A stretch of DNA of 64,000 nucleotides, taken from assembly GCF_021462415.1 (NCBI RefSeq), contig NZ_JAKEDS010000003.1:186001-250000 (forward strand). Direction: 5' to 3'. Position numbers and translations under genes: made by a program. This DNA is from Rhodohalobacter sp. 614A. GTDB lineage: Bacteria > Bacteroidota > Rhodothermia > Balneolales > Balneolaceae. The notes under the pieces are model-generated. The model made no database searches, had not been told where the DNA came from, and worked only from the letters and a program-made list of their open reading frames with translations. This document shows positions 51,995 to 60,256 of the stretch, piece after piece (positions within the stretch are counted from its first letter, which is position 1; the number at the start of each line of letters is the position of its first letter).

Positions 51995-54232
51995 TTATCT
52001 CAAAAATGCTTCTTTTAAACCTCCGTCAACCGGAATGATATGACCGGATGTGTTCTCGAATTTGGAGCTCAATAACTGGTAAATCGCTTCACTTTGCTGC
52101 TTGAGAGTAATCGGCTTTTTGGTCAGAGTTCTTCCGGCATAAAATCCGGCTAATTTATCCCGGAGTGATTCCGTGCTTTCATCATCTGTAAATTCTATTC
52201 CATATTTAGAGAGAGAAGCGATAACGCGGTCGCGCGGGAACATACTGCTGCCTTCTACAACGGTTGCCGGAGCAACTCCATTAACCCGTACATTTGGCGA
52301 AAGTGCAACAGAGAGTTCCCGGATTAAATGGTTTGCGGCTGATTTGCTGGTATCGTAGGCAAAACTACCGTCTTTCGGAACCACGGCATTCGCGCTGGTT
52401 GTAATCACCATGCTCCCCTTCAGGTTTTGAGCTTTCCAAATCTTGGAAGCTTCGTCCGCTACAATAAAGTTTCCTTTCACATTTACGGCAAAGCTTTTAT
52501 CCCATGCAGAATCGCTTACGTTTCCGGCCTGATCGGGTGTGGGATAAAGTCCGGCTGTCACAGCGACATTGTCCAAACCTCCATAGGCGATAACAATCTC
52601 GTGCATAGCTTCCTGTACAGATTTCCGATCCGTTATATCACACTTCAAGCCAATGATATCGCCGGATCCGCTAATGTCGGATCCGGCCACACCAACTCCC
52701 ATCCCGATATGATCAAGGATTTCATCTGCAATTTGCCCGGCGGCGTTCTCATCTAAATCCAGAGCTACAACAGTTGCTCCTTCATCGATAAGCCGCGGGA
52801 CCAAATCTCTTCCAATTCCACTGCCGGCACCAATGACAGCAACAATTTGTCGTGAAAGTTCCGCTTCTGGCGGCATTCGCTGTAACTTCGCTTCCTCAAG
52901 TGCCCAATACTCAATATCATAAGCTTCTTGTTTGGGAAGAGCGGTATACGTGGCAACGGATTCTGCTCCTCTCATCACGCCAATGGCAGCTGTATAAAAT
53001 TCGGCTGTTACCCTGGATTCGCTTTTATTCTTGCCCCAGGTAATCATTCCCAATCCGGGAATCAGAATTACGGTTGGATTCGGATCACGCATATTCGGTG
53101 AATTCTCATCACTGTGATTGCCGTAATAATCTGCATAATCGCTACGGTAGGTTTCCAGTCCCGATTTTATTTCGCTTTTAAGGTCTTCGAGAGAATCTTC
53201 GCCTGGATCCCAGGTTACATATAATGGTTTGATTTTTGTCCTCAAAAAGTGATCCGGACACGAAGTACCCAACTCGGCAAGCTCGGGAGCATCTTTCGAA
53301 TTGATAAACTGGAGAGTTGTTTCATCATCCTGAATGGTTCCGATAAACTGGTTCTGCTGGCTGACTTGTCCGCGTAAAAACGGCAGGATTTCAAAAAAGA
53401 CAGCTCTTCTTTCTGCCTTGCCTAGGGATTCGTATTTGGCTCCGCCAAATGAGTCTTCTCCTTTTTCATGATTGGCAAGATATTGCGCTGCTTTGTTGAT
53501 TAAATCCAGGCTAAGTTCATAGCATTCTTTATCATCATTTGCCCAATTTATCAGGCCATGGCCGCCAAGAATGATGCCTTTAATGCCAGGATTATTTTCA
53601 ATGGTTTCCTGGAGTTTTAATCCTAATTCAAAACCGGGCCGCATCCAATCCACCCAAACTACTTCATCCCCATAAATCTTTTCGGTTAACTCTGGACCAT
53701 TATCAGCGGTGGCAATTGCAATAACCGGAACCGGATGTGTGTGGTCTACAAATTTGTAAGGAATAAAACTGTGAAGCGGGGTATCAATTGATGGAGCACG
53801 CGGATTGAGATTATATGTGCAATGCGGATACATTTCCGTCATGGAATCTTCAGCTGGAGTTTTCAGTCCGGTATTCTCCATGGCATCGTAAACATCCTGG
53901 AGTTTCAACAGTTTTTGTTGATAGAGTGAAGCAAAGTTGGGTTTCTTTGCTGTTCGGAGATCGCCCCCGGATCCTTTTACCCAAAGAATCTCCACTTCCT
54001 CATTTGTGAGAGGATCTTTCTCAGTCAATTTACTGGAAGTATTTCCTCCACCCGTATTATTGATGTAGGCATCACTTCCCAATAAATTGGATCGATAAAC
54101 GAGGCGTGCCAACGGATCTTTTCCGCTGGCTACTTCGTCTTTCCATTTGCTTTCAACAATTCTAAAGTAATTTTCTGTAGTACTGATATTCATTTTTTCG
54201 GTGTCTGTAGTTTTTAAAATATCCGTATCCAT
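51995..54232 (-). CDS. rhaEW: Bifunctional rhamnulose-1-phosphate aldolase / short-chain dehydrogenase (RhaEW)
   Basis: This 745-residue fusion has an N-terminal class II aldolase domain (about 30-430) with the zinc site VDHTHPVP (His164, His166) and GGHGLINW. Its SDR domain (about 465-745) has the cofactor loop GAGSGIG and active-site YDTSK. Predicted products are dihydroxyacetone phosphate and L-lactaldehyde, the latter oxidised to lactate by the SDR half, as proposed for this fusion family. LutABC downstream then consumes lactate. Start chosen at 54232, where TGGAAAAAA precedes the ATG; a later in-frame ATG at 54193 lacks a good site. Confidence 0.92.
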   Translation of the reverse strand: MDTDILKTTDTEKMNISTTENYFRIVESKWKDEVASGKDPLARLVYRSNLLGSDAYINNTGGGNTSSKLTEKDPLTNEEVEILWVKGSGGDLRTAKKPNFASLYQQKLLKLQDVYDAMENTGLKTPAEDSMTEMYPHCTYNLNPRAPSIDTPLHSFIPYKFVDHTHPVPVIAIATADNGPELTEKIYGDEVVWVDWMRPGFELGLKLQETIENNPGIKGIILGGHGLINWANDDKECYELSLDLINKAAQYLANHEKGEDSFGGAKYESLGKAERRAVFFEILPFLRGQVSQQNQFIGTIQDDETTLQFINSKDAPELAELGTSCPDHFLRTKIKPLYVTWDPGEDSLEDLKSEIKSGLETYRSDYADYYGNHSDENSPNMRDPNPTVILIPGLGMITWGKNKSESRVTAEFYTAAIGVMRGAESVATYTALPKQEAYDIEYWALEEAKLQRMPPEAELSRQIVAVIGAGSGIGRDLVPRLIDEGATVVALDLDENAAGQIADEILDHIGMGVGVAGSDISGSGDIIGLKCDITDRKSVQEAMHEIVIAYGGLDNVAVTAGLYPTPDQAGNVSDSAWDKSFAVNVKGNFIVADEASKIWKAQNLKGSMVITTSANAVVPKDGSFAYDTSKSAANHLIRELSVALSPNVRVNGVAPATVVEGSSMFPRDRVIASLSKYGIEFTDDESTESLRDKLAGFYAGRTLTKKPITLKQQSEAIYQLLSSKFENTSGHIIPVDGGLKEAFLR

Positions 54233-54376
54233 TTTTTTCCATTTAAATTCAATTGATAATAATCGACGGAGTCTCTCGGTTCTGTCATCAACCCTATTAA
54301 AAAATTATTTTGAACTCAGTAAACAGGTTGCAAAAAATAACTCTCCATTTCCGGGTTCTTTTATAACTAACATTTT

Positions 54377-55786
54377 TTACACCTGGGCATTTCCTAAAAT
54401 CTGAGATTTATTGAACTGCTTTTGATAATAGGTACTCAAACCAAAGTATAGAATGATCGCGATAAACCATCCCGGAAGCCCAAGGAAGAAAATTTCAATA
54501 CCCATATACAAGTTTATAAAAAGGCATAAAAGCAGGGTTACAAACCATGTTAATCCGGCCGACCAGTTAAAATCAAGATTCACTAATTCAGCAAAGTTGC
54601 TCTTCAATCCTATTCTTGGGAATACAATGATATCCAGGAAAATAACCGCACCCATTGGCATAAGAACCAATCCATAAAGCGCAACAAAATCAAGTAAAAG
54701 CATCACTAATGCAGGAAAACATGCTGCGATCGAGGTTACAAATCCGGTAAAGAGGGTCACCTTCCAGCGCTTCCAGTTTGGCGTTACAGATTGAAATGCA
54801 AGTCCCGCCCGGTAAATCGTTGGGTTTGCCGTTGTCCATCCCGCTATAACCACGCAAATGGCGCCGGCCACACCTGCACTATTGTAAGCGATGATTCCGG
54901 GAGCAATGGCGCCGGCCGCTGCTGCCGTCAAAATTCCGGATGCAATCCATGCGATGAAATGCCCGCAAAACATCCCGGTAGCTGAAGAGAAGCCCATCTG
55001 CCATTTTTTTGCGAATCGCAGAATGGACATATCAGACATCCCGATGTGCATCGCCATATTGGCAAACCAGGCAAAAAACATAACATGCCAGAATGTAAAC
55101 TTACTTTGTCCCTCAGCCGGAACTCCTGTCCAAATCCGTTCTTGAGCAACCGACCAGAAGTCCGAGATGGAGTTAACGCCAAGGTCAGGTAAAACGGCCA
55201 AACCGGCTGCAATAAATACTAAAATCATCCAGGGAAAAGCAATGTTGGCAAATCGGGCGACAAAATCGTACCCGAGAATGGCAACAACCGTTATCACAAG
55301 GCCCACCAGGAAAACTGTCACAACCCATCCAATGCTTGTTGGAAGCCAGTCGCCGAGTTCCGGCATCGGGATGCCAAACGGCAATCCTACTGCGGTAGCT
55401 GAGACGGCAATCATCGACCCGGCTAAAAAACAGAACATCACGGCATTTACAACGTTATATATCGAGGAGAGCTTTGGGCCGCAAATTTTCTTTAGCTGCT
55501 CATAGAGAGTTAACTTTGTTTGAACTGCAACGGGGGCACATAAAAAAGCCCAGCTTAGTACGGCTAATACATTACCGGCAATTAGTCCCCAAATCAGTTC
55601 ACCGGCAGCCACTCCATGAGCAACAAAAAGCGGCCCGATAACGAACTCCGTTCCAGCCGTATGCTCACCGGCATACATCCCCAAGAAGCCTTTCCAGCCT
55701 TTGAGTTTATTATCCGGAACTGGTTCGCGTTCATACTCATCAATTGTGTCTAACCTGGCGTCTAATTTCTTAAAAAAATTGCTCAT
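54377..55786 (-). CDS. NCS1/purine-cytosine-permease-like transporter in the rhamnose locus
   Basis: This 469-residue multipass permease of the NCS1 (nucleobase:cation symporter) superfamily has about 12 hydrophobic segments. The N-terminal part (about 33-45, GFLGMYAGEHTAG), the GYDFVARFANIAFPWM segment and WTTANPTIYRAG are family hallmarks. NCS1 proteins normally carry nucleobases, allantoin, hydantoins or thiamine. Yet this gene sits between the rhamnosidase and rhamnulose aldolase genes, and it is the only transporter apart from SusC. It is a strong candidate for L-rhamnose uptake. Start is the ATG at 55786, whose Shine-Dalgarno overlaps a palindrome. Confidence 0.85.
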   Translation of the reverse strand: MSNFFKKLDARLDTIDEYEREPVPDNKLKGWKGFLGMYAGEHTAGTEFVIGPLFVAHGVAAGELIWGLIAGNVLAVLSWAFLCAPVAVQTKLTLYEQLKKICGPKLSSIYNVVNAVMFCFLAGSMIAVSATAVGLPFGIPMPELGDWLPTSIGWVVTVFLVGLVITVVAILGYDFVARFANIAFPWMILVFIAAGLAVLPDLGVNSISDFWSVAQERIWTGVPAEGQSKFTFWHVMFFAWFANMAMHIGMSDMSILRFAKKWQMGFSSATGMFCGHFIAWIASGILTAAAAGAIAPGIIAYNSAGVAGAICVVIAGWTTANPTIYRAGLAFQSVTPNWKRWKVTLFTGFVTSIAACFPALVMLLLDFVALYGLVLMPMGAVIFLDIIVFPRIGLKSNFAELVNLDFNWSAGLTWFVTLLLCLFINLYMGIEIFFLGLPGWFIAIILYFGLSTYYQKQFNKSQILGNAQV

Positions 55787-55791
55787 CAATC

Positions 55792-55821
55792 CTTATTAAT
55801 AAGATTCTAATGCTTAATAAG
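55792..55821 (-). promoter_or_regulatory. Palindromes overlapping the ribosome site of the permease gene
   Basis: CTTATTAATAAG (55792-55803) is a perfect 12-base palindrome whose half, read on the - strand, forms the AAGGA Shine-Dalgarno just before the ATG at 55786. A second related palindrome CTTAATAAG is at 55813-55821. They could be operator half-sites or mask the ribosome site. Confidence 0.4.
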
Positions 55822-55888
55822 ATGTGGCTTGCCCAATACTTATTTTAACTTTACGAAACGTATTTTCTAAATATCGTTCTGTCTAATT

Positions 55889-55960
55889 AAAAAGAGGCTG
55901 CTACACTAATAATCTACTTTTAAATTTCAATTTTTTTATGTGATTAACCAGCCTCTTTTT
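55889..55960 (-). terminator. Inverted repeat with T-tract between rhamnosidase and permease genes
   Basis: AAAAAGAGGCTG (55889-55900) and CAGCCTCTTTTT (55949-55960) form a perfect 12-bp stem around a 48-base AT-rich loop. Read on the - strand it ends in a T-rich arm, fitting termination after the rhamnosidase gene, whose stop is at 56028. It could also work in the other direction. Confidence 0.5.
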
Positions 55961-56027
55961 TACTCACCACGGCCTACCTGATTTTAAATCAAATACTTAT
56001 GGCCTGAATGATTCGGCTATAATTTCT

Positions 56028-58388
56028 TTATAATTCTAAAATATTTTCACCGCCAGAAAGGTTATGATTTTCACCTTCCCAGACAAATGTACCTGTTACA
56101 TCTTCCGGCAAGTTAATTTCAGCCTTTAATTCTTCGCCTGACCTGGTGTAATTAACAGAAATTTTTCCTAACGGGTGTGGCATTTCTCCACTAATATCTC
56201 CAATCTCACCTAAATTGGGTTGGATTTTTACTTTTGAGAAATAAGGTCCATCACTCTCGATACCAAGGATAATCCTGAAAAATTCAATATTCGGGCTTGA
56301 TCCCCAGGCATGGCTGTCAGATCGGGTTGTCTCAACCTGGGAAGTTTCTCCCCACGTTGTAAGCCCGAGTTCAATATTTTTCCGCCAAATGTCCAGCCAG
56401 TCAAGATAGTCATCCCCCAAACCCGCTTCTGCTAAAGCCAAATGCAGATAATATTTGAAATATATGGATGCCGGAGCGAGTGTAGTATCGGATAACATGG
56501 TTTCAGCGATCTCATTTGCCCTCTCCCCTTCAACCAATCCGGTCAGGATAGCTAAAGAGTTGGCATGCTGAGAGAATTTATCTTTCTGTGGTGTATCGGC
56601 ATATAAATTTCTTGATCCATCCCAATATTTTTCCTGAATGGTTTTTACCATTTCATCAGCAAATGTACTGTACAGTTCAGCGAATTCTAAAGAACCTTCA
56701 TTTCTTTCTAATACTTCGGCCGACTGTAACGCATATAACAATTGCAGATCTAAAAGTGCAGAACTGCCGTCTTCTGCGGCCGGAGCTGTCCCAAAGTTCC
56801 ATTCAGGCACCCAATCCGTAAAATTCCAGCCGGGAACATTCTTCAGCGATCCATCCTCACGTACGTAGCTTATGAAATAGTTCAAAATCTGGCGTGTTCC
56901 CAAAAGCTTGGTCTTCACAAACTCTTGGTCTTTTCCATACATCAAATAGTCGTACAAAGCACTAACATGCCACAGCGAGTAGGTTGGAATGACCTGTCCT
57001 TGCGTATCGGGATAACGACTTAGAGTATATCCGTTGGGTTGTCTTGAATTATCCCAAAGGTTAAGGGCATATTTTGCAAGCCGGTCGTCGCCACTGTTAT
57101 AGTAAGATAACATCATCTGGATTCTGGCATCCCCGATATACTGCAATCGCTCGTAATACGGACAGTCCATATACGTATCAACGGCACATAGCCGGGCTGT
57201 TCGCCAGCCAATATCCATCATGGCATCCATCTCTTCATTATCGGATTCCAGCTTGGCATTCATTTCAAACGGATAGCCGGTAAATGTGCCATAAATATCT
57301 TCAATCACCAGGGGATCATTCCCTGTTTGGACTTCAACCTGTAAATAGCGATATGTCCTCCAGCTAAGAGTTGTAAAATTCTGATTTTGAGAACCATCGG
57401 AAAGCACGGTATCCTGACGCCCTGAAATTGTTTTGCCTTCAATCACATCCCGGTTATCTTTTGCACCCTCTTCATCATAAAGTGCTTCGGCATATGTAAT
57501 CACAACGGTGGCATTCTCTCCCCCGCTAAAAATGAGTGTTGGATAGGCGTTGGTAAGAATTGACTGGTCAAGAAGAATACTTGCCGTTGTATTTGCTGGA
57601 ATTGTGACTTGTGCTTTTTCAGCCGGAAATGAAGATGGCACTGAAACTCCTTCGGATCTCCTGGTAGCAGCAAGTCTTTCTTTGGTCATTTCCATTTGGG
57701 GAACCAGGGATGGAATCAAATCCCAACCGCCACGGGTATTAAAACCAAAACCACTTTGCGACTGCTCAAAAACAGGATCTGCCGGCTTCCAGTTGCTGTC
57801 ATCAAAGTTCAATTCTTTCCATCCTTTTACTTTCAGATTCATATCAATTTTGTCACCTGCACCGGCGGCGTAGTAACCGCGTACACTCTGGCTGATGGGA
57901 GTGTAACTTTCATCCTCAATTGACTTCCAGGACTCATTGGTATTTAAAACCTTGGTTTCTTCTGTAGCACCTTGCAGGATGAAACCTGTTCGATAAGAAA
58001 ACTGTGCAACCGCCCTCAGATCACCTTCATTCCACACCTCTGCTGCAACTATATTTTCTCCGGCTTGCAGGTAAGGAGCCAGATCAATTGTATCATAATT
58101 CCAGTTGTCGATGTCTCCCCAAACAGGACCGAGAGCAACCAGTGTCTCGTTTACGTAAAGTTTGTATCGGTTATCTGCTGAAACATGAATTTCAAATTCT
58201 TCAGGAACAGCACTTAAATCCAGTGTTTTTCTGAATAAATAGAGACCGGCCTCATTTTCCGGAGCATCAGGAACTGCTACCCACTGTGCATCCCATTGGT
58301 CACCTTGATTGGAATTTCCAAACTGCGCATTCACAGTTATAGATGTTGAGACAAAAAATAAAAAAACAAAGATTAGCAGGTTTTTCAT
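56028..58388 (-). CDS. Exported GH78 alpha-L-rhamnosidase-like enzyme
   Basis: This 786-residue exported glycoside hydrolase has the signal peptide MKNLLIFVFLFFVSTSITVN, cleaved near AQ. The N-terminal beta-sandwich carbohydrate domain covers about 30-180. The (alpha/alpha)6-barrel (about 380-700) includes the family-78-like catalytic motif DCPYYERLQYIGD (residues 408-420), where an acidic residue (Glu413) would act as the acid. The C-terminal beta-domain runs from about 715. It is predicted to remove terminal alpha-L-rhamnose from glycans in the periplasm or at the surface. It lies between SusC/SusD and the permease gene. Confidence 0.87.
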   Translation of the reverse strand: MKNLLIFVFLFFVSTSITVNAQFGNSNQGDQWDAQWVAVPDAPENEAGLYLFRKTLDLSAVPEEFEIHVSADNRYKLYVNETLVALGPVWGDIDNWNYDTIDLAPYLQAGENIVAAEVWNEGDLRAVAQFSYRTGFILQGATEETKVLNTNESWKSIEDESYTPISQSVRGYYAAGAGDKIDMNLKVKGWKELNFDDSNWKPADPVFEQSQSGFGFNTRGGWDLIPSLVPQMEMTKERLAATRRSEGVSVPSSFPAEKAQVTIPANTTASILLDQSILTNAYPTLIFSGGENATVVITYAEALYDEEGAKDNRDVIEGKTISGRQDTVLSDGSQNQNFTTLSWRTYRYLQVEVQTGNDPLVIEDIYGTFTGYPFEMNAKLESDNEEMDAMMDIGWRTARLCAVDTYMDCPYYERLQYIGDARIQMMLSYYNSGDDRLAKYALNLWDNSRQPNGYTLSRYPDTQGQVIPTYSLWHVSALYDYLMYGKDQEFVKTKLLGTRQILNYFISYVREDGSLKNVPGWNFTDWVPEWNFGTAPAAEDGSSALLDLQLLYALQSAEVLERNEGSLEFAELYSTFADEMVKTIQEKYWDGSRNLYADTPQKDKFSQHANSLAILTGLVEGERANEIAETMLSDTTLAPASIYFKYYLHLALAEAGLGDDYLDWLDIWRKNIELGLTTWGETSQVETTRSDSHAWGSSPNIEFFRIILGIESDGPYFSKVKIQPNLGEIGDISGEMPHPLGKISVNYTRSGEELKAEINLPEDVTGTFVWEGENHNLSGGENILEL

Positions 58389-58610
58389 TTTACTGAGTTT
58401 TGGTTAATCAATTTATTGAGTTTAAAGTAGTTGTAGGTTTCCTTTAGATCTCCCCATTGCAAGTTCTTTGGTATGTCTGTTGTAAATCACATCGCAACCA
58501 GTATCGATCTTCATCGTGGTTTTGTCTTGCCAATTGTCTTCTTTTGATTAAATGCACAATGTTCTTGGTTCTGTTACGACCAAAAAGGTTAATACTATCA
58601 ATCCCTAAAA
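58389..58610 (-). other. Intergenic stretch between susD and the rhamnosidase gene
   Basis: No gene is visible in these 222 bases apart from the hairpin that follows at 58611. They presumably hold a promoter for the rhamnosidase gene, but I see no convincing box. Confidence 0.3.
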
Positions 58611-58662
58611 ACAGACCTCTCTCACCAGTTAAGATTTTTTCTGGTGAGAGAGGGACGTCTGT
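58611..58662 (-). terminator. Long hairpin terminator or attenuator after susD
   Basis: A 13-bp perfect stem (58616-58628 with 58641-58653) is extended by ACAGAC/GTCTGT at the base (58611-58616 with 58657-58662) and followed, on the - strand, by a run of five T. The 12-base loop is AT-rich. It lies 65 bases past the susD stop and should reduce read-through into the rhamnosidase gene. Confidence 0.8.
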
Positions 58663-58727
58663 TAATTTTCAGCTCACAACAAATTATTATTCTACCTGAA
58701 TGATATCTATTTGAACTGTTTTTTTGA

Positions 58728-60236
58728 TTAATAACCCGGGTTTTGAGTCAGTTCCGGATTCAAATTGATCTCCCTGAAAGGAATCGGGTAGAGTAACTTA
58801 TCCTGGGTAACGTTAAATGAAGCTCCTGTCGGGCTATTTCCGAAATAGTAATATGCATCAGGATTTTCTTTAACGCGATTACCGAATGCATTCATTACTT
58901 CAACAGCACTTCCACTTCTTACCAGGTCGTCCCATCGCTTGTTCTCAAAGGCAAGTTCAATTCTTCGTTCATTCATAATGGCTTCGCGAAGATCGGCCTG
59001 ACCAGAGGCAACATAATCCTCCAACCCGGCACGCCGGCGAACCTGGTTTAAATAACCCTGGGCTTCGGCAATATCACCACCTTGCTCATTAATAGATTCA
59101 GCTAACATTAGCAGAACTTCTGCATATCTGTAAACCGGCCAGTTTTGATTTGTTTGTCCAAAAGTAGCATGGCTGTGCTGATACTTCTTGATATAAGGAA
59201 TATTATCATAGACTAAAGCCTGATTTACTCCGGAAAAATATCCTACAGAAGCGTCATGCCGTTCATCTCCTTCTTCATAAGCCGCAAGAAGATCCGGAGT
59301 TGGAGTATTCCAGCCACCATCATTCATCTGTGCCGGAGTAACACCGGTTATTACAGACGGATCGTCCAATCGCGGAAGGAAGTGGTATGGAAATAAGCTA
59401 TGAACATCTGCAGAAGTTCCTGCCGCATATTCAACTTGAAAAATCATTTCACTATTGCCTTCATTTCCCGGATTAAAAATATCCGCGTAGTTAGGCAGTA
59501 AGGAATAATTGGTAACATTGCGCAATGCTGCTTCGGCAGCCGCCCATTGTTCAAGCCGCATGTTTACATCCGCTAAAAGTGTGTAGGCTGCTCCGGAAGT
59601 GGCTCTGCCGGGAGCACTGCCGGTTGAAGGAAGTAAACCAGCAGCTGCTGTGGCATCACTTATAATCTGATTATAAACCTCACTCTCTGAAGATCGGGGT
59701 AGCGATGTTTCTTCGAGTGAACTGGAAGGCTCAAGATGTAACGGAACACCACCGTAATTCGTTACCAAATCGAAGTACGCAAATGCCCGAAGGAACAGTG
59801 CCTGGCCTTTCAGATTATCCTTCGCACTTTGGTCGAACTCAACGTCATCAATTCTGGAAATGACATCATTGGCGCGGGCAATAATCAGAAAATTATTGTT
59901 GTACTTATTTGCTACGGTTCCATTCATAGACTCAATCAAAAAAGTAGCAACGTTTTCTAATGTAATAGCCCCGCGCTGGGCTGAATTATAATTGAAGTGT
60001 GTGTTATCTGACCTCATTTCGCCCATCGCCCAATCACTGCCAGCACCAAAAACGGCACGGGTATCGTAGATTGTTTGCAGAGGAGCGTATGTGCCGATTA
60101 CTGCCTGCTCAAAATCAGACTGCGTTTCAAAGAAGTTGCCCGGTGTTACGGATGTTTCCGGGCTAACGCTTAGGAAGTCCTCGCAGCCGCTCAACAAAAA
60201 AATGACAAGTACTATATAAATACTTTTGAATTTCAT
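58728..60236 (-). CDS. susD: SusD/RagB family outer-membrane lipoprotein
   Basis: This 502-residue glycan-binding partner of SusC starts at the ATG at 60236, giving MKFKSIYIVLVIFLLSGCED with lipobox LSGC. The SusD pattern is present: SVSPETSVTPGNFFETQSDFEQAV at the N-terminus, four TPR-like helices, and RYAEVLLMLAESINEQGG (about 370-387). It binds the incoming glycan on the cell surface. It begins 20 bases after the SusC gene stop and is followed by a strong hairpin. Rhamnose-containing glycans are the likely ligand, inferred from neighbours. Confidence 0.93.
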   Translation of the reverse strand: MKFKSIYIVLVIFLLSGCEDFLSVSPETSVTPGNFFETQSDFEQAVIGTYAPLQTIYDTRAVFGAGSDWAMGEMRSDNTHFNYNSAQRGAITLENVATFLIESMNGTVANKYNNNFLIIARANDVISRIDDVEFDQSAKDNLKGQALFLRAFAYFDLVTNYGGVPLHLEPSSSLEETSLPRSSESEVYNQIISDATAAAGLLPSTGSAPGRATSGAAYTLLADVNMRLEQWAAAEAALRNVTNYSLLPNYADIFNPGNEGNSEMIFQVEYAAGTSADVHSLFPYHFLPRLDDPSVITGVTPAQMNDGGWNTPTPDLLAAYEEGDERHDASVGYFSGVNQALVYDNIPYIKKYQHSHATFGQTNQNWPVYRYAEVLLMLAESINEQGGDIAEAQGYLNQVRRRAGLEDYVASGQADLREAIMNERRIELAFENKRWDDLVRSGSAVEVMNAFGNRVKENPDAYYYFGNSPTGASFNVTQDKLLYPIPFREINLNPELTQNPGY

Positions 60237-60256
60237 AATAATCACTCGATTAAATG

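Noticed and set aside
58457-58699. 80-codon + strand frame in the susD-rhamnosidase gap
   Set aside because: It runs through the terminator hairpin and has no protein-like character.
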